Of a DNA stretch of 5,212 bases, positions 1 to 4,822 are shown one piece after another. The position numbers and the translations under genes are program-made. The DNA comes from Bacteroidota bacterium. GTDB taxonomy: Bacteria > Bacteroidota > Bacteroidia > B-17B0 > Aurantibacillaceae. The DNA lies in contig CANJJP010000156.1 of NCBI GenBank assembly GCA_947474485.1, positions 1 through 5,212 on the forward strand, in the 5' to 3' direction. How positions within the stretch are numbered: position 1 is the stretch's first letter; every line of letters starts with the position of its first letter. Under the pieces are notes generated by a model. That model was given only the letters and a program-made list of their open reading frames with translations, was not told the DNA's origin and did no database searches.

Positions 1-163
1 CGCTCATTAATCCGTCGGCATTATAAAACTTAGCAGATACTTTTAGGGTTGAACTGAATAAATTTCTTTTACTACCTATAAAATAAAGTAGCACTATAAA
101 AAATACTGTTCCTGTAAAAACAAAAACACCTAATTTCACATTTCTTGAGAGATCTTTAAACAT
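1..163 (-). CDS. mlaD: MlaD/MCE-domain lipid-transport protein, N-terminal fragment
   Basis: This is the first 54 codons of a gene that continues beyond the left edge. The reverse strand reads from an ATG at 163-161 and begins MFKDLSRNVKLGVFVF. A short cytoplasmic N-terminus is followed by one hydrophobic anchor (about residues 11-29). Next comes the start of a beta-rich region with the motif KFYNADGL (about residues 45-52), which matches the opening strand of MCE domains (compare 'f.nvdGL' in MlaD-like proteins). Family knowledge: MlaD subunits are single-pass inner-membrane proteins whose periplasmic MCE domains form a ring on the MlaE/MlaF transporter and pass lipids across the periplasm. 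The ATG lies 2 nt after the stop of the upstream ATPase gene, so the two are surely one transcript. Total length, and any domain beyond the MCE fold, cannot be seen. Confidence 0.85.
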   Translation of the reverse strand, partial: MFKDLSRNVKLGVFVFTGTVFFIVLLYFIGSKRNLFSSTLKVSAKFYNADGLMS

Positions 164-165
164 AA

Positions 166-924
166 TTAAATATAAAAATTTTTAACTTTTACGTCATTAC
201 TAGTGCTTAATACATTATATGTGCCTTCAGCATAATTTTTTCCTTCAATCAACATCACAATTTTGTTGGCTGTTATTTTTATGCAGCTTAAATCATGTGA
301 AATAATAATGGAAGAAGTGTTGTATTTTTTTTGAATATCAACCATCAAATTACTTATTTCTCTTGATGTTATCGGGTCTAAACCTGTTGTTGGCTCATCA
401 TATAAAATAATATCTGGTTTCATAATAAGAGTGCGAGCCAAGGCAATACGTTTGCGCATTCCTCCCGAAAGCTCTATCGGCATCATGTCAATGGTGTGCG
501 CTAATCCAACATTTGCTAAGGCCTCCATCACTAATTCATCAACCTCTTGTTTTGTTGTGCTTACCCAGTGTCTGCGAAGAGGAAATTCTAAATTTTCACG
601 CACAGTCATCGAATCATACAAGGCATTGCTTTGAAATAAGAACGCAACCTTTACGCGTAAACGATCCAAATCTTTATGATCTAATTCAGTAACTTCTTGT
701 CCCAACACATTAATACTTCCCTTCTCTGGATAAATTAAACCAATAATGCATTTTATTAAAACAGATTTCCCAGAGCCTGATTTTCCAATAACAGCAATGC
801 TTTCGCCTCTTTTTAATTGTAAATTGAAATCGCGTAATACATGGTTTTTTCCAAAAGATTTATTTAAATCTTTAATGGAAATTACAATTTCATCATTTGT
901 AAATATATTTTCTTTTATTTCCAC
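166..924 (-). CDS. mlaF: MlaF-type ABC transporter ATP-binding protein
   Basis: This is a complete 252-residue ABC ATPase. Visible motifs in order are Walker A GKSGSGKS (residues 47-54), Q-loop Q98 in FLFQSNALYDSMTV, signature LSGGMRKR (152-159), Walker B IILYDEP (172-178), D-loop GLDP (181-184) and switch histidine H210. The FQ(S/G)xALxDSMTV stretch and the LSGGM signature (not LSGGQ) are typical of the MlaF/Ttg2A branch that powers MCE-type lipid transport. It should sit on the cytoplasmic face and energise the MlaE permease. The start is GTG at 924-922, directly abutting the TAA of the permease gene (927-925) with no spacer; no ATG lies nearby upstream of the ABC core, so translational coupling is likely. 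All catalytic residues are intact. The substrate is inferred from the family to be a phospholipid; direction of transport cannot be told. Confidence 0.93.
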   Translation of the reverse strand: MEIKENIFTNDEIVISIKDLNKSFGKNHVLRDFNLQLKRGESIAVIGKSGSGKSVLIKCIIGLIYPEKGSINVLGQEVTELDHKDLDRLRVKVAFLFQSNALYDSMTVRENLEFPLRRHWVSTTKQEVDELVMEALANVGLAHTIDMMPIELSGGMRKRIALARTLIMKPDIILYDEPTTGLDPITSREISNLMVDIQKKYNTSSIIISHDLSCIKITANKIVMLIEGKNYAEGTYNVLSTSNDVKVKNFYI

Positions 925-1692
925 TTAAGTTAGATTTAAAAGATCAATAATTTGTACTGCAACTAAATCAATAACAAAAATCATGATAGACGAAATTACA
1001 ACTGCGGAATTTGCTGATTGACCAACACCTTCAGTTCCTTTGCTTGAGTGGTATCCTTTATAACAACCAATAACACCAATTGCGTATCCAAAAAAGAAAG
1101 TCTTTAACACGGCTGGAATAATATCTCCGAATGTTAATGTTTCAAACACTTGGTTCCAATACAATTGCCAGCTAATATCACCTTTAATATTACATCCTAA
1201 ATATCCTCCGTAAAGTGATATGGCATCTCCAAGTAATACAAGTAATGGAATCATAAGTGTAGTTGCAACAACACGCGTAACAACTAAATATTTGTATGGA
1301 TTAGTTCCAGATACTTCCATCGCATCAATTTGTTCTGTAACTTTCATCGAGCCTAATTCAGCTCCCATGCTAGATCCAATTTTTCCGGCACATATAAGCG
1401 CAGCAATTACTGGTGTAATTTCTCTAATTAATGAAACAGAAACCATTTTAGGCAACCAATCTTCTGCTCCAAATTCAACTAGAGTAGGACGCGATTGTAT
1501 AGTTATTACCAAACCCATAATGAAAGCCGTTAGCCCAACAAGAGGCAACGATTTGTATCCAACAAAATAGCACTGTCTAATCATTTCTTTAAATTCGTAT
1601 CGAGGCACAAAGGCTTCCCTAAAGAAGCGGAAACCGAATTTAGATATAGAGCCTAGTTCATTAAAGAAGTCTATTATGGGTTTTGAAAGCAC
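925..1692 (-). CDS. mlaE: MlaE-type ABC transporter permease
   Basis: This is a complete 255-residue polytopic membrane protein of normal MlaE family length. An amphipathic N-terminus (about 1-40) is followed by hydrophobic segments at about 48-66, 92-108, 138-165, 190-212 and 228-250. The family hallmark lies in the centre: REITPVIAALICAGKIGSS (90-108), then GAELGSMKVTEQIDAMEVSG (110-129), continuing with NPYKYLVVTR. Family knowledge: two MlaE copies form the inner-membrane core that accepts lipid from or delivers it to the MCE ring, driven by MlaF. It is the first gene of the minus-strand operon. The start is taken as GTG at 1692-1690: the frame closes at a stop about 12 codons upstream with no other usable start between. 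An ATG overlapping it at 1694-1692 is out of frame and soon stops. A TATCTTTG promoter box ends 4 nt before the GTG. Confidence 0.92.
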   Translation of the reverse strand: MLSKPIIDFFNELGSISKFGFRFFREAFVPRYEFKEMIRQCYFVGYKSLPLVGLTAFIMGLVITIQSRPTLVEFGAEDWLPKMVSVSLIREITPVIAALICAGKIGSSMGAELGSMKVTEQIDAMEVSGTNPYKYLVVTRVVATTLMIPLLVLLGDAISLYGGYLGCNIKGDISWQLYWNQVFETLTFGDIIPAVLKTFFFGYAIGVIGCYKGYHSSKGTEGVGQSANSAVVISSIMIFVIDLVAVQIIDLLNLT

Positions 1693-1696
1693 ATTC

Positions 1697-1704
1697 CAAA
1701 GATA
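1697..1704 (-). promoter_or_regulatory. Possible -7 promoter box of the mla operon
   Basis: On the minus strand this reads TATCTTTG, a full match to the Bacteroidota -7 consensus TAnnTTTG. It ends 4 nt before the GTG start of mlaE, so transcription would begin at or next to the start codon (a leaderless or nearly leaderless mRNA). No convincing TTTG -33 element is seen at the usual distance, which keeps confidence low. Confidence 0.35.
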
Positions 1705-1822
1705 AATAATTCGTTGTATTAAATGTTACTTAAATTTGATATAAATCATACATAATTATGAGATTTCATATGTTTAGTGACGCTTTAACATAAATTTCTC
1801 GGCTATAATCATGAAATAGTGT

Positions 1823-1830
1823 TACTTTTG
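1823..1830 (+). promoter_or_regulatory. -7 promoter box driving the B12 riboswitch transcript
   Basis: The sequence TACTTTTG fits TAnnTTTG. It ends 4 nt before the first paired base of riboswitch helix P1 (1834), which is where a transcript from this box would begin. The -33 region is weak: TTTC at 1795-1798 is the best candidate, spaced slightly too far away. The position relative to the riboswitch is the main support. Confidence 0.55.
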
Positions 1831-1833
1831 AGT

Positions 1834-2019
1834 ATTGGTTTATTTACTTTGTAAATAGAGAATAGGGAATGAGGTGAAAATCCTCAACTGTCGCGCAACT
1901 GTAAGTTGATTTTAGTTTTGCAAATGCCATTGTGTAACACAAAAGCATGAGAAGGCGCAAAACGATGCAACAAGTCAGGAGACCTGCCAATCTAAAAATA
2001 AAGACCCTCGCGATTGGGG
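1834..2019 (+). ncRNA. Cobalamin (B12) riboswitch, aptamer plus expression platform
   Basis: The conserved B12 box AAGTCAGGAGACCTGCC is present at 1972-1988. The other core elements are in order: AGGGAA (1864-1869) with GGTGAAAATCC (1873-1883), CGCAACTGTAA (1894-1904), GCC (1926-1928) and GAGAAGGC (1949-1956). Helices readable by eye are P1, 1834-1839 with 1986-1991; a 7-bp hairpin at 1841-1847/1851-1857; GAGG/CCTC at 1871-1874/1882-1885; a perfect 7-bp P6-like helix at 1915-1921/1957-1963; and a small TGTG/CACA hairpin inside it (1931-1941). Family knowledge: these aptamers bind adenosylcobalamin or related cobamides and turn the downstream gene off. The element ends 9 nt before the ATG of the secreted protein, so it controls that gene and possibly the next one. 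There is no T-run after the last hairpin, so control is probably at translation. Confidence 0.96.
2005..2019 (+). promoter_or_regulatory. P13 expression-platform hairpin of the riboswitch
   Basis: CCCT (2005-2008) can pair with GGGG (2016-2019) around a 7-nt loop that contains CGCGA (2009-2013). That loop is the exact complement of TCGCG (1891-1895) in loop L5 of the aptamer, matching the known L5-L13 kissing interaction that forms when cobalamin binds. The hairpin ends 9 nt before the ATG at 2029, where it could block ribosome loading. The pairing is seen directly; the regulatory effect is inferred. Confidence 0.75.
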
Positions 2020-2028
2020 CAATGATTT

Positions 2029-3039
2029 ATGAAAAAGAATAAAGTAAAAGCTTGCTTTTGTATCAAGCACCTTAATGTGTTTATTTCCGTAATGTTTTTA
2101 TTGCAAACTTTTTTTGCGTTCTCACAATTTGCTGGGCCGGTTGGACACACTACGAGTAATGCAATTCATAAGGATAGTACTATTTTTAAAAGCTGGGCAA
2201 ATTCTTGTTCAGTTATTAGAGGCTACCAAGATGTGGCAAATACATCTTTAGGCTATGTTAGTGTTGGAGTTGATACTAATGGTATTGGCAAAGCTGGAGA
2301 TAATCCAATTGTTACATTAGGGGATGGTGGTTCGGCTATATTAACTTTCCCTGTTCCTATAAGTGATGGACTAGGACCTGACTTCGCCGTTTTTGAAAAT
2401 GCATTTGATGATAGTTTTTTGGAATTAGCGTTTGTTGAAGTGAGTAGTGATGGAATAAATTATTTTCGTTTTCCTGCAATATCAAACACTCAAACACAAA
2501 CACAAATTGGTCCATTTGACTATGTTGGCGATGCAACAATGATTAATAATTTAGCAGGTAAGTACAGAGCATTGTATGGAACTCCTTTTGATTTAAATGA
2601 ATTGCAAGGCATAAGCGAATTAGATATTCAAAATATTACTCACGTAAAAATAATTGATGTTGTTGGAAGTATAGATCCATTATATGCAAGTTATGATGTA
2701 AACGGAAATGCAATCAACGACCCATATCCAACTGATTTTCCTAATGGTGGATTTGATTTGGATGCAGTGGGTGTAATAAATGCTTCAACGGTTGGCTTAA
2801 AACAAAGTAATCTTAAGTCGAACTTTAATGTGTTTCCCAATCCAGTAATTGATAGAGTTTATGTTCAATTGCAAAATGTAAAAATTCAAAGTGTTAATTT
2901 GTTTGATTCTAAAGGGCAATTGTTAAAGATGTATACAGAAAATAATATTGATATGAAAATATATGAATCAGGTATTTATCTATTGAAAGTTATTGATGAC
3001 AAAGGTTTTATTCACGTGCAACGCATTATAAAGAATTAA
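2029..3039 (+). CDS. T9SS-sorted secreted protein under B12 riboswitch control
   Basis: This 336-residue protein has three visible parts. Residues 1-32 form a signal peptide: basic start MKKNKVK, hydrophobic core about 16-30, likely cleavage after AFS. There is no lipobox, since the cysteines at 9 and 11 precede the hydrophobic core. Residues about 33-253 are a conserved beta-rich core with GDGGSAILTF (98-107), GPDFAVFENAF (116-126), ELAFVEVSSDG (132-142), NLAGKYRALYGTPFDL (174-189), THVKIIDVVGSI (204-215) and NGGFDLDAVGVI (239-250). I recall the same motif set in uncharacterised bacterial 'cell surface proteins', some with PEP-CTERM anchors. Residues about 263-336 are a T9SS type A sorting domain (FPNP at 269-272, IYESGIYLLKV near the end). 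Export through the outer membrane and surface attachment or release are therefore expected. The riboswitch ends 9 nt upstream, implying expression under B12 shortage. Cobalamin binding or salvage is inferred from this context; no enzyme motif was recognised. Confidence 0.9.
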   Translation: MKKNKVKACFCIKHLNVFISVMFLLQTFFAFSQFAGPVGHTTSNAIHKDSTIFKSWANSCSVIRGYQDVANTSLGYVSVGVDTNGIGKAGDNPIVTLGDGGSAILTFPVPISDGLGPDFAVFENAFDDSFLELAFVEVSSDGINYFRFPAISNTQTQTQIGPFDYVGDATMINNLAGKYRALYGTPFDLNELQGISELDIQNITHVKIIDVVGSIDPLYASYDVNGNAINDPYPTDFPNGGFDLDAVGVINASTVGLKQSNLKSNFNVFPNPVIDRVYVQLQNVKIQSVNLFDSKGQLLKMYTENNIDMKIYESGIYLLKVIDDKGFIHVQRIIKN

Positions 3040-3041
3040 AT

Positions 3042-3049
3042 TATCTTTG
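3042..3049 (+). promoter_or_regulatory. Possible -7 promoter box of the DUF1543 gene
   Basis: TATCTTTG is a perfect TAnnTTTG match in the 14-bp gap after the T9SS-protein gene. It ends 4 nt before the ATG at 3054, so a transcript from here would be leaderless or nearly so. No clear TTTG -33 element is seen. The gene may also be read through from the riboswitch promoter, as no terminator fits in the gap. Confidence 0.4.
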
Positions 3050-3053
3050 CTGC

Positions 3054-3626
3054 ATGAGTAAGAAAAAATTATTTATGGTCTTAATTGGATGTAGACCCAA
3101 AGGAAGATTTACCGAACAACACGATATTTTTTTTGGTATAGCAAATTCATTACATGATTTAATTCCAGCAATGAAAGCATTTTGGCCAGAAGCCAAAGGT
3201 GTTATGCATGTAGATGCTTGGCGCGAAGTAAATCAAATAAATGATTTTTCTGTAAAGATTGAGAAGAAGGAAAAAGCTAAAGCTGAAAGTCATAAATTAT
3301 TTTTTATAAACCTAGGTGGTTATAGGCCTGGTGAGTTTGATGAGCCTCACTATAAAATGATTATTGCAGCAAAAGATAAATCAGAAGCAATTAAGCAATC
3401 CAAAGAAACTGCTTTTTATAAACACAATGGTTTTAAAGGTGCTGCTTCACATGTAGATGATAAATATGGCGTTGATGTGGATGATGTTTATCAAATTGAA
3501 GATATACTTTCAGAAGAATTTAAATCTCAATATCATATTTCAATAACAGAAAAGAAGGGGAAAGAAGATGAAATACATCTTGGTTACCTTAAGCTAGAAA
3601 AGATAAAGGAAAATAAATCTTATTGA
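3054..3626 (+). CDS. DUF1543 domain protein, function unknown
   Basis: This 190-residue soluble protein has no signal peptide or membrane segment, so it is probably cytoplasmic. It carries two related halves. The first is KLFMVLIGCRPKGRFTEQHD (5-24) continuing to MKAFWPEA and HVDAWREV (52-59). The second is KLFFINLGGYRPGEFDEPHY (81-100) continuing to ETAFYKHNGF and SHVDDKYGVDVDDVY (132-146). This internal duplication and the FFIN(L)GGY/DDKYGVDVDD motifs identify the DUF1543 family, for which I know no established function. A lysine/glutamate-rich linker (about 69-79) joins the halves. The gene starts 14 nt after the T9SS-protein gene on the same strand and has its own possible promoter box, so co-transcription is possible but a functional link to B12 is not shown. 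Its last 7 bp overlap the end of the convergent era gene. Confidence 0.85.
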   Translation: MSKKKLFMVLIGCRPKGRFTEQHDIFFGIANSLHDLIPAMKAFWPEAKGVMHVDAWREVNQINDFSVKIEKKEKAKAESHKLFFINLGGYRPGEFDEPHYKMIIAAKDKSEAIKQSKETAFYKHNGFKGAASHVDDKYGVDVDDVYQIEDILSEEFKSQYHISITEKKGKEDEIHLGYLKLEKIKENKSY

Positions 3627-4495
3627 TAGCCGTATTGTTTCAAACGATTATCATCGTTGCGCCAATCTTTATCAACCTTAACATAAAGTTCTAGGAAAAC
3701 TTTTTTCAAGAAAAACTTTTCACATTCCTCACGCGCCATAGTGCCTGTTTTCTTTAGCGCTTCACCTTTGTGTCCAATAATAATTCCTTTTTGTGAATCG
3801 CGTTCGATTATAATAATTGCACGGATACGAATTATTTTAGCCTCTTCCTTAAATTCTTCAACAACAACTTCCGTACTATATGGGATTTCTTTTTTGTAGT
3901 TCTTTAATATTTTTTCGCGAATAATTTCTGTAACAAAAAAGCGTTCAGGTTTATTAGTTAACTCTTCTTTATCATAATAAGCTTCACCAGGAGGCAACAT
4001 GTCGATTAATCTTGACATAATTGTATCCAGATTAATTTTTTCAAGTGCTGAGATTGCATGTATTTCTGCACGTGGAATTTTAGCTTTCCATTTCTCAGTA
4101 AATTCCGACACCATTGCTGGAGTAGCTTTGTCAATTTTATTAATCAATAATAAAATAGGAGTGTCCATTTTATTTAAACGATCAATATATTTCTCGTCTA
4201 ACTCAATGTCTTCGAAAATATCTGTAATAAAAAGGAAAACATCAGCGTCACTAAAAGCTTCAGCAACAAAGGCCATCATTTTCTCTTGCAGCTTATAAGC
4301 AGGCTTAATTATACCTGGTGTATCCGAAAAAACGATTTGATAGTCGTCTCCACTCACAATTCCCATGATTCTGTGGCGGGTGGTTTGTGCTTTAGAGGTA
4401 ATAATAGCAAGGCGCTCGCCAACTAGAGCGTTCAAAAGTGTTGATTTTCCTACGTTAGGACAACCAATTATGTTTACAAAGCCCGCTTTATGCAT
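3620..4495 (-). CDS. era: GTPase Era, 16S rRNA maturation and 30S assembly factor
   Basis: This 291-residue protein has the usual Era length and layout. The GTPase domain shows G1 GCPNVGKST (11-19), the switch/G2 segment TSKAQTTRHRI (33-43), G3 DTPG (58-61), G4 NKID (119-122) and G5 SAL (149-151). A C-terminal KH RNA-binding domain follows, with IIIGHKGEALKK (238-249) and the closing LYVKVDKDWRND (270-281). Family knowledge: Era binds the 3' end of 16S rRNA near the anti-Shine-Dalgarno region and couples GTP hydrolysis to small-subunit maturation. All nucleotide-binding residues are intact; the second G1 residue is Cys rather than the more common Asn or Arg, which should not matter. The ATG at 4495-4493 gives the normal N-terminus, with glycine 11 opening the P-loop. 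It is divergent from the tRNA promoter and convergent with the DUF1543 gene. No TAnnTTTG box was found just upstream. Confidence 0.97.
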   Translation of the reverse strand: MHKAGFVNIIGCPNVGKSTLLNALVGERLAIITSKAQTTRHRIMGIVSGDDYQIVFSDTPGIIKPAYKLQEKMMAFVAEAFSDADVFLFITDIFEDIELDEKYIDRLNKMDTPILLLINKIDKATPAMVSEFTEKWKAKIPRAEIHAISALEKINLDTIMSRLIDMLPPGEAYYDKEELTNKPERFFVTEIIREKILKNYKKEIPYSTEVVVEEFKEEAKIIRIRAIIIIERDSQKGIIIGHKGEALKKTGTMAREECEKFFLKKVFLELYVKVDKDWRNDDNRLKQYGYQ

Positions 4496-4521
4496 TAGGA
4501 AAAGATGTTAATAAGATTTAT

Positions 4522-4552
4522 TTGTTTTACAAAGAAACAAAATATATATTTG
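4522..4552 (+). promoter_or_regulatory. Bacteroidota-type promoter of the initiator tRNA
   Basis: TTTG at 4522-4525 is followed, after exactly 19 nt, by TATATTTG at 4545-4552. This fits the TTTG-N19-TAnnTTTG arrangement of the Bacteroidota primary sigma factor well and is the best promoter in the window. Transcription would begin near 4557, giving a 5' leader of about 55 nt that RNase P removes from the tRNA. Confidence 0.75.
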
Positions 4553-4610
4553 CACTCCAATTTAAAGGACGTTCTTTTATAAACAAGTCATTAATTACCT
4601 CAAAATATAG

Positions 4611-4685
<75 letters not shown>

Positions 4686-4691
4686 ATTGAA

Positions 4692-4719
4692 AGCCTTACA
4701 GAAATGTAAGGCTTTTTTT
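4692..4719 (+). terminator. Rho-independent terminator after the tRNA
   Basis: A perfect 9-bp stem, AGCCTTACA (4692-4700) with TGTAAGGCT (4705-4713), closes a GAAA tetraloop and runs into seven T residues (4713-4719). It begins 6 nt after the tRNA CCA end, so it ends the tRNA transcript and separates it from rocD. Confidence 0.92.
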
Positions 4720-4721
4720 GT

Positions 4722-4750
4722 TTTATGTCTAAAGCACCTTTAGATGTAAG
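4722..4750 (+). repeat. Imperfect inverted repeat upstream of rocD
   Basis: The inner arms TCTAAAG (4728-4734) and CTTTAGA (4738-4744) are perfect complements around a 3-nt centre. They extend outward, with G:T pairs, to about 4722 and 4750. It is not followed by a T-run, so it is unlikely to be a terminator. It lies about 70 bp before the expected rocD transcription start, where a regulator could bind; this role is speculative. Confidence 0.4.
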
Positions 4751-4795
4751 TATATAATACTGATTGTATTGTATGGGACTTTCCCCTTTTTACCT

Positions 4796-4803
4796 TACTT
4801 TTG
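4796..4803 (+). promoter_or_regulatory. -7 promoter box of rocD
   Basis: TACTTTTG matches TAnnTTTG and lies 19 nt before the first possible rocD ATG (4823), giving a short leader of about 15 nt. A -33 element is not clear: only TTG-containing sequence around 4764-4771 is available, at slightly long spacing. Confidence 0.55.
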
Positions 4804-4822
4804 CGTTATAAAATCCGAAATC

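Noticed and set aside
431..928. Two plus-strand open frames (431-634 and 746-928) opposite the ATPase gene
   Set aside because: They lie antisense to an intact, motif-complete MlaF gene, and their translations show no recognisable domain.
1220..1570. Plus-strand open frame of 116 codons opposite the permease gene
   Set aside because: It is antisense to the most conserved part of mlaE and has no family resemblance; coding pressure on mlaE explains the open frame.
1692..1694. ATG overlapping the GTG start of mlaE
   Set aside because: It is out of frame with mlaE and reaches a stop codon after a few residues.
2022..2042. A six-codon open frame (ATG at 2022) overlapping the start of the T9SS-protein gene in another frame
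   Set aside because: Such short overlaps arise by chance in AT-rich DNA; the ATG at 2029 gives a proper signal peptide, and nothing supports use of the earlier ATG.
2050..2065. Cysteines in the N-terminus of the T9SS protein as a lipoprotein signal
   Set aside because: They precede the hydrophobic core of the signal peptide, so they cannot form a lipobox; the C-terminal sorting domain explains export.
2488..2506. Short CAAACA-type tandem repeat encoding TQTQTQ
   Set aside because: It has about three units inside a conserved reading frame; too short to call a functional repeat or a phase-variable tract.
2357..2539. Minus-strand open frame inside the T9SS-protein gene
   Set aside because: It is a shadow of the conserved core of the plus-strand gene, with a low-complexity translation.
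3999..4298. Plus-strand open frame of 99 codons opposite era
   Set aside because: It is a serine/isoleucine-rich shadow of the Era GTPase domain.
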